Of a stretch of DNA of 64,000 nucleotides, positions 20,466-31,750 are shown piece by piece. A model generated the notes under the pieces. That model saw nothing but the letters and a program-made list of their open reading frames with translations. It was not told the origin of the DNA and searched no databases. The first letter of the stretch is position 1; each line of letters starts with the position of its first letter. Source of the stretch: Erpobdella octoculata (lineage: Eukaryota > Annelida > Clitellata > Hirudinida > Erpobdellidae); NCBI GenBank assembly GCA_963978895.1, contig OZ022243.1, positions 14,982,765 to 15,046,764 on the forward strand, given 5' to 3'. The translations under genes were made by a program, and so were the position numbers.

Positions 20466-21755
20466 CCATTTCTGGCTTCCGTACGACAGTGTTAGCTCCT
20501 CCTTTGCTTACAAGTTCAGGGACGATGTCGCGTTATGGCTGCCGGCGAAAGTTTCGGTTGTTTGCAATGGAAGGAAAGTTGCTAGCGCTTAGAAAATAAT
20601 CGTAAAAATGTTTCCTGCCATTATGGTTTGTGGTGTTTCTCGTTTGGTAAAAATGGTGGCATGGCTCGAAGTTCCGGAGGTGAATGTTTCTTTTGGTCTC
20701 GGAATCTGGCGGTATGGTGGATACTACAGTTACTACATGCTCAAGTTCCGGCGTTTGAAAGACAGTTTCTCATCTTGTTACAGTTGCTTGATGGTTTTAA
20801 AATGACTTCTTGGTTCTGGTACTTTGAAGATTTGCCGGTTATCTGGTTCTGGTCGAAAACGGCATGTGATACACAAATTTCGCCAGGCTTGGGACTGGCT
20901 TGCAAAAGCAAGGCGGAGTTGGAGGATATCAGCAGACCTAAAAGATGAAGACTGCTTTCCGGAATTGGTTTGCATCAGCGGATAGAAACCGGACATTGTA
21001 ATTTTTTCCAGTTTGGCCAAGACGTTGCTGTTCATCGAACTAACAGTGCCATTGGAAAGCAACATGGAAGCCTCAAATATCTTGAAAAAAGAACGTTATA
21101 GAATCCCTGCTCAAGATTTGGAGCGTGCGGGATATAGAGTCGAGATTTTTCCAGTTGAAGTAGGCGCCAGGGATTTAGCCGGTCGCCCACTCGTCAAATT
21201 GCTTGTGGCTCTTGAAATGTCGAATCGGAAAAAAAAACTCAAGCTATCAAGAAAATAGCTGAAAGAGCAGAAACAGCTTCTTTTTGGATATGGATGCAAA
21301 GGAATGAAAAAGGAGATAATAAATTTAAACGGCCACTTTTGGCTTCCGTACGACAGTGTTAGCTACTCCTATGTTTACAAATTTAGGGACGAAGTCGCGT
21401 TATGGCTGCCGGCAAAAGTTTCGGTTGTTTGCAATAGAAAAAAAGTTGCTAGCGTTTAGAAAATAATCGAAACAATGTTCCCTGCCATTATGGTTTGTGG
21501 TGTTTTTCGTTTGGTGAAAGTGGTGGCATGGCTCGAAGTTCCGGAGGTGAATATTTCTTTTGGTCTCGGAATCTGGCGGTTTGGTGGATACTACAGTTAC
21601 TACATGCTCAAGTTCCGGCGTTTGAAATACAGTTTCTCATTTTGTTACAGTTGCTTGATGGTTTTAAAATGACTTCTTGGTTCTGGTACTTTGAAGATTT
21701 GCCGGTTATCTGGTTCTGGTCGAAAAGGCATGTGATACACAAATTTTGTCAAGGG
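20464..21755 (+). repeat. Tandem duplication, period 868 bp, of a retroelement fragment
   Basis: 20464-20885 and 21331-21752 are about 95 percent alike (for example GGCTTCCGTACGACAGTG at both). The first unit is complete; the second stops where (TTTTGTC)-adjacent GC-rich DNA begins at 21753. Confidence 0.9.
20812..21330 (+). pseudogene. Retroelement-type PD-(D/E)XK-like nuclease domain
   Basis: Frame around 20812-21240 reads a Arg-rich stretch (SGSGRKRHVIHKF), then KPDIVIF and, after about ten residues, LLFIELTVPLE with a following KKERY and FPVEVGARDLAGR. The P-D ... E-x-T order plus the basic segment is the layout of restriction-like nucleases that sit behind RT in some invertebrate retroelements. 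A TAG stands directly before KPD, and a frameshift near 21232 precedes the AERAETASFWIWMQ ending, so it is non-functional. No RT is attached. Which clade it comes from is unclear. Confidence 0.55.
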
Positions 21756-22111
21756 GCGGCCGTCTGATCAACGGTCGTGGCCCGCCCTCCCGTGGTAGCG
21801 TCAGAAAAAGGGCCAAAACGCTGGTAGGGTCTTCCTCTGAAGACATTTGACGAACTTGCTTGAAGAAAAGTTTTCGCATACATACATCCATACATACATA
21901 CATACATACATACATACATACATACATACATACATACATACATACATACATACATACATACATACATACATACATGCATACTTACACACACATACATACA
22001 TACATTCATACATACATACATACAATCATACATACATACATACATACATACATACATACATACTACGTACTCACATACACACAGACAAACAGTCACACAT
22101 ACACACAGGCA
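21756..22111. repeat. GC-rich patch followed by (CATA)n
   Basis: 21756-21850 is GC-rich with no match in the window. 21876-22065 is CATA repeat with variants, then CACA-rich DNA to 22111. Confidence 0.85.
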
Positions 22112-22350
22112 CAACTACCTTTAATGGTGGTACATAAACTTTTTCGTCCTGGAAAGTTTTTTGGCCCACCTGAGCCGGGGGATCGGGGTTGGGAGTCCAA
22201 ACTTTTTTACCTTTCTTTACCTGTGTGAAAACTACCTCCTTGCCAAATTTCATCAAGGTCGCTCTAGCGGTTTAGATTACCTTTTATGGTCGTACATAGT
22301 CATTTTTGGCCGGCGGATGGGATCGAATGAATGGTGTAGCAATGCATAAA
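22112..22350 (+). mobile_element. TACCCGG-family tail, solitary
   Basis: Matches 3120-3310: CCTGAGCCGGGGGATC, then a tail CCAAATTTCATCAAGGTC and CTAGCGGTTTAG. The extra piece GAATGAATGGTGTAGCAATG is shared with 36747-36765. No head is visible upstream, where CATA repeats lie. Confidence 0.6.
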
Positions 22351-22429
22351 GGACTTACTTATATACTTACACACATAGTCTGATTTATGTATATGTGTAT
22401 GTGTGACATACATAAAAACACACACATAC

Positions 22430-22711
<282 letters not shown>

Positions 22712-22760
22712 ATGAGCTGACCTGCAGGTTTCGGCTTTATTAGCCATCATCAGAACTCAT
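22712..22760 (-). ncRNA. Hammerhead ribozyme motif HHR-2
   Basis: Minus-strand order: ATGAGTT, CTGATGA, stem II (GGCT with AGCC around a 5-base loop), GAAA, palindromic stem III ACCTGCAGGT, C at the cleavage site, AGCTCAT. Stem I forms seven pairs (one G-T wobble). All invariant core bases are present. As in the other copies there is one extra T between the core and stem II. Confidence 0.85.
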
Positions 22761-23044
22761 AAAACTAATTTACAGCTACAACGAAAATATATAAAGTGGT
22801 GTGGCGAGACATATCAGATATGTTTACACATCAATCGAGGTCAAAGTACAAAGAAGAGTAAAAGCAAATTATGAAAACCGCTAAGAAACAACCAAAAATT
22901 TTTTGGCTCGGAGTAAATAAATAAACAAAAAATAAACAAAAAATAAGAAAAAATAAAAAATTACATGTGTTAAAATATACAACCAAATTAAGTAGTAAAA
23001 TATAACTATTAAAAGAAAATTACTAATAAAAGCAAAGAGGTAAA
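22761..23044. other. Non-coding
   Basis: AT-rich, with AAATAAACAAAAAATAAAC words; probably 3' region of a PLE upstream of the ribozyme, but its coding part is absent. Confidence 0.4.
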
Positions 23045-23181
<137 letters not shown>

Positions 23182-23199
23182 CGCTGAATTATGATATTC

Positions 23200-23975
23200 A
23201 TATATATATATATGAATTATCGCTGCTGCCAAAACAGGATCAAATCGTTTCTCTATACTACGTGATAGTGCTTGTAAAAGGAGCTTAATGGTTTTATCTG
23301 AACAGGATGATATTTTTATGTCTTTAATGGTTGGAATAATGTGACCAATGTATGACTTTTCACTGTGGAAAATATACATTTCGTGACTATATATTTCATA
23401 ATCTGAATGAACGATTTCAAAAAAGCAAACTGCATCTCTTTAAATGCAACTTGCCCTAACTTTTTCTGACAATCACAAACCTTATTTAAACATCTTAACA
23501 ACCCTTTCAACCAAATAGAATTCTGAGCACCACCGTGTAAGATTTGGCTTTATAAATGTTGACCCAGTAATGTCCTGTACAACCTCAGCATTTTTACATT
23601 GCGATGAATAGAGTTTGATAATGATACAACTTTTGCCATTGATCTATCATAAAGTCGTTTGTATTCCAAATTGTCCCTTGCCTTCAATACATCAATACCC
23701 GCCACAAGGTTTAAGGTATGATTACCACAGCGCTAATGAGAAGGTGAAAGAAGCACAGAAAAACACCGCCAGAATTATCAATATTATCTTGCTCACTTTT
23801 TTATCAAATCTGCTATACTTTCACCCACTCATTATTTTCATACATATCATATACTGGCTCATCCACTTCAGTTTCATCCTCTGTAGTTTTTTTCAGCCAC
23901 CAAAAAAAGTAAAGTAGTTAAAAATAATAGTAAACTACTGAAAAATAGTTAACTAATAGTTGTTAACTAGTTTAA
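23200..23975 (-). pseudogene. hAT-D transposase relic
   Basis: On the minus strand about 23740 reads GNHTLNLVAGIDVLKARDN, the C-x2-H-x-LNL motif with Cys intact as CGNH. Downstream, about 23560-23500 gives PNLTRWCSEFYLVERVVK, directly comparable with PNSTRWNSEFDSYNT in hAT-C. Frames are broken by stops and shifts, and the 3' part is lost in (TA)n. Short GTTAACTAGTTAAC-like words at 23895-23975 are subterminal repeats that resume at 26183-26273. Confidence 0.75.
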
Positions 23976-23984
23976 CCTACAGTC

Positions 23985-26182
23985 TCGTTAACCAGAGTCG
24001 ACCCGCCATCTCTTATTTCTGACCACTCTCTTCTGGTGGCGTATTTTAATAGTGCTACTCCCATTGGCAAAACTCCTGCCAGTAAACGTGTCCAGCAGCG
24101 GCTCTGGAGGCAGTTCGACGTTGAGAGGTTCACTGACGATCTACTGCAGTCCAAATTGATCCTTGAACCACCGATTGATGTGACTGAGTTATTCGACTGC
24201 TACAACGACACGTCGACTCAACTTCTCAACATTCATGCACCGATGGTTACTGTGACACTGTACGCCAGATCGACTGCTCCATGGTTCGATACAGAGTGTC
24301 ATTTTGAGAAAGTGAAGACAAGGTGACTTGAGAAGAAATACAGAAGAACAAAAGATCAGAGTTCTCTGTTCAAGTGTCGTGAGCAGTTCCAGCATCAGCA
24401 ACACCTGTTTCAAGAAAAATTTCAAGCCTACTGGTCGACAGCTATTGACTCGTAGGCTGGAAACGTGGCTCTATTGTGGCACCGCCTGAGTAGATTATTA
24501 CAACCCGAGACAAAAATGATGGCGTATCATACTACTGATGATTATGCGGCTTTCTTCAACAACAAGGTGAGTGAAATCCGATCTAAAACTGCTGATGCTC
24601 CACCACCTAAAATCATAGGTCGATCTGTACTCGAGCTTCTCGTTGCGTTCAACCCAGTGACTGTTGAGGAGGTCATGACATGCCTCAAAAATGTTCCTGC
24701 AAAGCAGTGCAGCCTCGACCCTGTTCCCACTTCGTTACTCAAAAAGATCCCTACCGTCGTTACGCCGGTCATCACAAACATGTGCAATGCTTCACTGGTG
24801 CAGCGCTGTTTGCCTCCAATCCAAAAGAAATCCGTCACATGCCCTGTTCTCAAGAAATCGTCATTGGATCCTCAAGACCTTAGCTCATATCGGCCAATCT
24901 CAAACCTCAGTTTTGTTTCTAAAATGGTTGAACGAATCGTAGATAGCAGGCTCATGGGTTATTGTAAAACAAACAAGCTCATCCCGCAAAACCAGTCGGC
25001 ATATCGATGCTCCCATTCAACATAAACAGCACTCGTCCGTCTCTATAACGACATGATCCATGTGATTGATAAGGGTCGTGTCGGTGCTCTGATGCTCCTT
25101 GATATGTCAGTGGCGTTTGACACTGTATATAATCAGATCATGATTGACGTTTTTCGTCATCGCTTTGACATCCGCGGTGATGCTCTAGACTGGTTTCGTT
25201 CTTACTTTGATGATCGCACTCAAGTTATCAATATTGGCCTGGGCACGTGGTCCGCTATTCCATTGCCTGCTGGCGTTCCCCAGGGCTCCGTCCTTGGTCC
25301 AAGACTGTTTGTCTGCTACGCTGAAGACGTGCAGGATGTCTTGAACGTCACGGCATCGTGTACCATTTGTTCGCTTATGACATGCAGGGTTTTCAAAGTG
25401 CAGAACCCAACTTACAAGACTGTTTTAAAGCCGTATCGGACTGGTGTGCCAACAAACGTCTCAACTGAACGCCAAAAAGACTGAGGTTCTCTGGTTTGTA
25501 TCAATGGCGGGACTCAGTAAGATGGATCCACCTGATAAATATCTGACTCTTGGTTCTGACGTGATTCGACCGGTTAACGTTGTTCGGGACCTTGGTGTCT
25601 ACTTTGATGAGCGTCTTTCTATGAAATAGCATGTTGCCCAAGTCTCTAAACCTGTTTCTATCACCTCGAGACCATGTATCTCGGGCCCTCTTCGAACTTC
25701 CCTGGCTGACAATCTCTCGCCGAATTAACTACAACATTTGCCTCCGTACTCATCTTATCGTCAAGCACCACCTTACCTAACTGAGCTGCCTACTCCAGTG
25801 GCCAGCATTCCCGGCCGGGCGTCCCTACGTTCTGCGGGAAGACACGTCCCAGAGATTCCGCGAGCAAGGCTGGCGGATTCAGCCAGGGCATTTTTCGTTG
25901 CTGTTCCCGAGGCCTGGAATCACCTGCCCGTTGAGCTCAGACTCACTACGGATACAAATCTATTTAAAAAGAAATTAAAACAACCCTCTTCGCATCTGCT
26001 TACAAAGACTTCTCACAATAGTTCACTTTTGTTTCCTTTCATTCCGTTCACCTTGTACTTCTAAATTCCAAATTTTAATCATTTTCATTTTACGTTAAAT
26101 TTATGTTTCCATGTAAAGTTGGCTGCTGGTCTGTTATGTAAGCGGCACTAAAAAATGACTGCTAATAAATAAATAAATAAAG
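23985..26182 (+). pseudogene. CR1-B, degenerate CR1-like LINE inserted in hAT-D
   Basis: Begins inside the endonuclease end (LISDHSLLVAYFNSATP), followed by the RT: LSSYRPISNLSFVSKMVER, QNQSAYR, LLDMSVAFDTV (motif A), AGVPQGSVLGPRLF (motif B) and FVCYAEDVQ where motif C should read FADD, so the catalytic site is ruined. Stops at 24324, 24453 and 25023 and frameshifts after 25480 also break it. The C-terminal PEAWNHLPVELR block is kept (25905-25945). The 3' tail AATAAATAAATAAATAAAG at 26163-26181 is a usual LINE tail. Higher GC than its neighbours marks it as foreign to hAT-D. Confidence 0.88.
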
Positions 26183-26273
26183 TAGTTATTAACTATTTCT
26201 TAACTACTGTAGAGCAGTTAGTAACTAGTAGTTAACTATTTATAAATTTATAGTTAGTAACTACCCATCACTG
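26183..26273. mobile_element. hAT-D terminus with subterminal repeats
   Basis: Reads as CAGTGATGGGTAGTTACTAAC on the minus strand, starting at 26273, followed by TAGTTAACTA words. The CAGTG start is typical of hAT. The opposite terminus is missing, so no target duplication can be shown. Confidence 0.7.
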
Positions 26274-26739
26274 TAAACTATGCAATAAATGCTTACAGAA
26301 GTTTGTAATAAATTATTTGTGTATTACAGATTTTGGCCTTTGCTTCTGTAATTTCAATTCTACAAACAATTGATGATTAATGACATCTGCCCAATATAAA
26401 GAAGAAACTATATATCAACCGCACAACTCATTTGGCTCAGTTTCTAAAGTTTTTGTGTGTACATTTTTGAGTTTTATTTGAAAATTAACAATATTGTGTA
26501 AATCTGTTCATGACCATATATTTTATATAATTGAAATTGTGCAAAAAAAACAATACAGACAAAATTTCCACCACTTTAGTGATTACGTATATCACCCGAA
26601 GATGCCAGGATTTTTTTTAAAGCATAAGAAAGGCTTTAAAGCTCATTCTTTTTCCTCACAACTAATATGAAAAGATTACACTTATACTTAATGAACTACA
26701 TTCAAACAAAACAGAGTTTTATAAAAACAACTAATTAAT
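26274..26739 (-). other. 3' UTR region of ZMAT2, non-coding
   Basis: Downstream of the ZMAT2 stop on the minus strand. A possible AATAAA polyadenylation signal lies on the minus strand near 26475-26480. No other gene seen. Confidence 0.4.
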
Positions 26740-26883
26740 CTATTTCTTTTTGCTTGATCCAAATCCTGAGAATCCCATAATATCAGACAAGTCATTATTT
26801 TTATCTTGTTCATCATCAGAATGATCAGCTTTTCTTTTTCTTTCCAATCGCCTTTCTTTTTTGTATGACTTTTGCTTTTCCTC
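26740..26883 (-). CDS. ZMAT2: ZMAT2/Snu23 exon 5 (last coding exon)
   Basis: 48 codons including the stop. It follows a TTTAG acceptor and starts in phase 0, matching the phase of exon 4. It encodes EEKQKSYKKERRLERKRK, an acidic stretch, and the hallmark C-terminus IMGFSGFGSSKKK. Joined behind exon 4 (KELKEE) it recreates the continuous KELKEEEEKQK helix of ZMAT2 proteins. The distance to exon 4 is 23545 bp, all transposon-rich. That the two parts belong to one gene is inferred from protein order, phase and orientation; transcript evidence is not available here. Confidence 0.92.
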   Translation of the reverse strand, partial: EEKQKSYKKERRLERKRKADHSDDEQDKNNDLSDIMGFSGFGSSKKK

Positions 26884-27065
26884 CTAAATAGAATTTAATA
26901 TTTATTCAAAGTAATTAATTGTGAAATTGAATAATTAACCCTAAACGAAATACAAAATAAATAATTATTCCTTGAACTAAAACAAATTAATTGTGAAATT
27001 AAAGACAGTTATTATGCAGTTAAAATAATAGATTTGGTAGTTGGTGAGAATAATGACATTAATAG

Positions 27066-27596
27066 TCTGTTGTTTAGGAAGGCTTTTAGCAAGGCAGCCT
27101 AGTAGACCGGAGATCCGAAACGAAGAACTGAGAGTTACAACCGAATAGTAACTTAATTAAATATTTTTTAATAGAAAAAAAAGAATTTTTTATGTACAAA
27201 ATCAATTTTTAACTTTATAAAAATTAACAAGTTTTTTTTTTATAAAAATTTCAGTTGACATTGAATTTTATTTGCGTAGTCTCTAGTTCGATGGTCTATT
27301 ACTATTTATGTCTATTTAACGTCGCCTGTGTTATCGGTAAATTAGAATTGTATATTTTTTATGTCGGATATCGCGTTAAATTAAAATAAAGCTCATATCA
27401 ACTACTTTTAGCTATAACAACTCGACGTTGCTGTTTCTTACAAACCGGAGTTTAGTCTCCGCTGTCGTACCAAAAATAGATTAATACAAATAATGAATAT
27501 TCATGGCACCAAAAGACTCTAAATCGTTTTTCGGAGGCCATCTTGGCATCTCACTCACAATCTGATCATCTCCGATATATTTATTCTATATATATG
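27066..27596. mobile_element. NA-1 element, copy 1 (left end missing)
   Basis: Co-linear with 34817-35338 over its whole length; the right end CCGATATATTTATTCTATAT is present but the left inverted end is lost. No coding capacity. Confidence 0.85.
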
Positions 27597-27725
27597 ACAC
27601 GAATATAACGCGCATATGTATGTAAATTCTGGTATAACGCGCACACGCATATAACGGGATATATATATATATAAATGTATTTTTAACAGTACGTGTATTA
27701 CCGAAAATCTTATACCTCGCTACGC

Positions 27726-28200
<475 letters not shown>

Positions 28201-28252
28201 AAAAGCGGAAAAACTATCGGAAACAGGAAATGTATATATATATATATATATA

Positions 28253-28736
28253 TAGTTACGATATCACCAAATCGTATACCGGGCTCAATAGAATGGTTTT
28301 GCAGTTTATTGGAAAATAATAAATGAAGCTTTGTTAAGTCTATTTATACCTTCTAATCTATTAATAATGTCTATAATGATTGTTCTAAATCCTTTAACGT
28401 TTATCAATGGGAAACTGATCGTAAAATCAGCGATTTTACATGATTACATGACGCTCAGGCCACGTTTCTCCAGCTCGTCTTTCATTTCACTCGCCCAAAG
28501 CTCATCCAATGATTTCAAAACCATTCTTGTATCCCAATTCTGACACAAATGTTACGATATCACCAAATCGTATACCGGGCTCAATAGAATGGTTTTGCAG
28601 TTTATTGGAAAATAATAAATGAAGCTTTGTTAAGGCTATTTATACCTTCTAATCTATTAATAATGTCTATAATGATTGTTCTAAATCCTTTAACGTTTAT
28701 CAATGGGAAACTGATCGTAAAATCAGCGATTTTACA
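28253..28736 (-). mobile_element. Collapsed LTR retrotransposon: two LTRs around 115 bp
   Basis: Two 184-bp LTRs (28253-28436 and 28553-28736) differ at about two positions. Read on the minus strand each runs from TGTAAAATCGC to ATATCGTAACA. Between them are a primer-binding-like TGTGTCAGAATTGGGATAC and the first codons of gag (SLDELWASEMKDELEKRGL, SAP-like as in Gypsy-1), then directly the second LTR. The near identity of the LTRs shows a recent insertion followed by loss of the whole interior. A third LTR of this family is at 5817-5986. Confidence 0.88.
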
Positions 28737-28738
28737 TT

Positions 28739-28821
<83 letters not shown>
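28739..28821. repeat. (TA)n that cuts off the Gypsy-1 5' LTR
   Basis: TA tract between the collapsed LTR element and the remaining Gypsy-1 5' LTR. Confidence 0.97.
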
Positions 28822-28824
<3 letters not shown>

Positions 28825-29056
28825 ACGGTTTATAATTTTCTATCAAAGCTGATAAACCTCAGAAGACTTTATGAACTAAGAAAGACATAAAAATATAGAG
28901 CTGAGTGATTACATAACTTCAATCAACCAGTCATAATTACAGTTACTAAGACACAAGTTTTTGACTAAGAGTGTATTTCTTATAAAAAATAAAGGACCAT
29001 TTCCAAAGAACCTGAATATTTTAACAACTGGTGTCAGAAGCAGGATACTTTTGGAA

Positions 29057-30130
29057 ATGGGTTTAATTACTTTGGAAGAATTGAAGTGCTCAGATTTAAA
29101 AGGGCAGCTTCTTCAGAGGGGTTTATCTACTGTTGGCAAAAAGAACGAACTAAAAGAAAGGCTGCAACAAATTCCCGAAGGTGAAGGAAAAGACCCTGAT
29201 ACTTTTGAGTTTGAAATCAAAACCCCAATGGAATTGATGACATTGATGAGAGAGGAAAGCATAGCAGCACAGGAAGTAAAGAGAGCAGCACAGGAGGAGA
29301 ACAGAGCAGCGCAACGAAGAATTGAAGAGCTAATTATTGACGATCGGCTTCGTTTATCAGAAGTTGAAAACAGAGTCAGTAACCTGGAGAAGCTGGTGAA
29401 AGAGAACGTCGGAGAAATCAAAACAAGATTGAACAATATGGTCAAACAAGTACAGAACGGTTGCCAAGTCCAAGAAAGAATTCATTCCGTTAAACATGCC
29501 AAGACCTCGGCTTTTGATGGCACTGTGTCATGGTCCGTATACAAAGCTCAATTTGAAATTGCTGCCAGGAAAAATAACTGGTTAACCAGCCAGCAGAAGG
29601 CGGAGAATCTGGTATTTTCTTTGAGGGGAGAAGCTTTACAGCTTCTCGAGCTTATTGCAGATAGAGATGATTACGATGCAATTGTGAAGGTTCTCGAGAG
29701 CAGATTTGGTAATCAACACGCGCCAGAAATTTTTCGAGCTCAACCCAAGAGTCGACGCCAGAAACCCGAAGAAAGCTTGCAACAGCTGGAAGCGGATATA
29801 GAACGACTCGCCAATCTGGGATATCCCTTGTGCCCTCGAAATGTCCTCAATACAATTAATGCGGATGGATTCATAGCGGCCTTGAAGAACTCCGAAACCC
29901 AAAAAGCTCTTAGGGTCGCCCGAGTAGCTGGTCCCAGTGAGGCTTTGGCATTTGCCTTGAATTATGAAGCCTCTGAAGAATTATCTGATAGGTCTCATCG
30001 GATAAGAAAGGTGGGAATCGAAAAAGATGACTTGGATGATCGAGTCCAAAAAATTATGGATGAAAGGCCTAGCTGGAAAAAGAATAACAACTCACAGCGA
30101 TGGGTTGGGACATCAACAGATGGACTGTAG
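29057..30130 (+). CDS. Gypsy-1 Gag with N-terminal SAP-like domain
   Basis: Start chosen at the ATG of 29057 just behind the primer-binding site (an upstream frame extends into the LTR). Residues 1-40 (MGLITLEELKCSDLKGQLLQ and the following KKNELKERL) have the helix-turn pattern of a SAP domain, unusual for Gag. Then come an Ala/Glu-rich coiled coil and a capsid-like region (AFDGTVSWSVYKAQFEIAA, QQKAENLVFSLRGEALQLL, ESLQQLEADIERLA). The C-terminal zinc knuckle is only partly readable: GHQQMDCR appears in the next frame at 30108-30131, so a frameshift separates it. Confidence 0.85.
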   Translation: MGLITLEELKCSDLKGQLLQRGLSTVGKKNELKERLQQIPEGEGKDPDTFEFEIKTPMELMTLMREESIAAQEVKRAAQEENRAAQRRIEELIIDDRLRLSEVENRVSNLEKLVKENVGEIKTRLNNMVKQVQNGCQVQERIHSVKHAKTSAFDGTVSWSVYKAQFEIAARKNNWLTSQQKAENLVFSLRGEALQLLELIADRDDYDAIVKVLESRFGNQHAPEIFRAQPKSRRQKPEESLQQLEADIERLANLGYPLCPRNVLNTINADGFIAALKNSETQKALRVARVAGPSEALAFALNYEASEELSDRSHRIRKVGIEKDDLDDRVQKIMDERPSWKKNNNSQRWVGTSTDGL

Positions 30131-31750
30131 ATTCCAGATGTTTAGACACGGGCAACGAAAGCAAGGGGACTCCAAAAAGCACGATGATGTCAGACAAGCA
30201 AGACCCATAGTGGTCCGTTCCAACAAACAAAATCAAGACTCTGTTACAATAAACTATATTTTACCTTATAAAGTGGTATCAATTTCTATTTTGAAGAAAG
30301 GGACAAGTATATTTGTGGAGGGCAGACTGGGAATAAGAAACTGTAAATTTATAATTGATACTGGAGCTTCTTGTTCAATTATAAGGCCTTGTTTAGCAAA
30401 AGGAGAAGTTTTGCAAAGTGGAAATGACATTCGTCTCAAGACTGCAACTGGGGAGCTTGTCCCAGTAGTTGGTAAAATTCAAACTAAAATTAGGCTGGGA
30501 AATAGAACCTTTCAGCATCAGTTTTTGGTTGGCTTCATAGAAGAAGAGTGTCTACTTGGGCTTGACTTTATGAAAGCACATGGTTTTGCATTGGACTTAA
30601 AAATGGGAACATTTAGACCGGGGGATTTGGAAATACCCGTTTATTATAAAGGCGAAATGATTTCGGTGAAACGAGCATTGGTAACAAAGAGCATCGTTGT
30701 ACCTGCTCAGTCGGAATCTTTGGTTTGGGCAAGAATAGAAAGCGATAAGAACTCAAGAGTTGTTGGGTTCATCGAGCCCCTGAACGGAGTTGAAAAACAT
30801 GGATTAAAGATCGGAAAAACACTGGTACGAACGAAGTCAGGAAGCTACGTGCCAGTCAGAGTTATGAATGTGACAGAATGCGACAAGCGACTAACAAAAA
30901 GTGACGAAATTGCGGTATGCAGCCCAGTCAGCCAAATATTGGCATGTAATACGGTGATTGGTAGAAATAATAATAAAAAAAGAATGAAGTACTCGCAAAT
31001 TCAGGCACTGCTTGAAGCCGCTAAAACTTCACTAAAAGCAATAGACTATGACAAAGCGGAAAGGTTTATTGAAGAGTATTATGATATAATAGCTATTGAC
31101 GAAGAAGACAATGGAAAAACAAAGATCGTTGAACACCGAATTCGAACTGGTAATACAGAGCCCATTCGTCAACTGCCACGAAGGCTTCCACTGGCAAAGC
31201 GAGAGGAAGCTAGAAAGATGTTGAAAAAGATGAAGAAACAAGGAGTTATTGAACCATCCAATAGTCCATGGAGTTCACAGGTAGTACTTGTTAAGAAGAA
31301 AGATAATTCGCTACGTTTTTGTGTCGACTACAGATTGTTAAACGAGGTCACACAAAAGATAGTTACCCTCTGCCCAGAATCGATGACACCATCGATACAC
31401 TTACGGGATCTCAAATGTTTTCTACTTTAGATCTTAAGAGCGGATATTGGCAGGTGGAAATACATCCCCAGGATAGCGAGAAAACTGCCTTTTCAATAGG
31501 TGAAGGATTGTGGCAATTTACAGTGATGCCATTTGGCTTGTGCAACGCACCCGCAACTTTCGAGCGACTTATGAAGTATGTGTTACAGGGATTAAATTGG
31601 AGAACATGTCTTTTTTATTTGGACGACATTATTGTTGTTGGAAAGACGTTTGAAGAGCATCTACACAATCTTGGAGAAGTTTTCCAAAGGATCCGGGATG
31701 CTGGTATGAAGCTAAACCGGCAAAGTGTGCACTTTTCAAAAGCAAGGTGA
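30131..31750 (+). pseudogene. Gypsy-1 Pol: protease and reverse transcriptase
   Basis: The protease has KFIIDTGASCSIIRP (catalytic DTG at about 30357) and ECLLGLDFMKAHG (the hydrophobic-G partner). The RT begins around 31230 with GVIEPSNSPWSSQVVLVKKK and LRFCVDYRLLN. A frameshift near 31360 is followed by STLDLKSGYWQVEI (motif A), MPFGLCNAPATFERLM (motif B) and FYLDDIIVVG (motif C). A second shift follows at about 31745 before KYLGHIVSAKG. The RNase H domain is missing; see the next entry. Confidence 0.9.
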
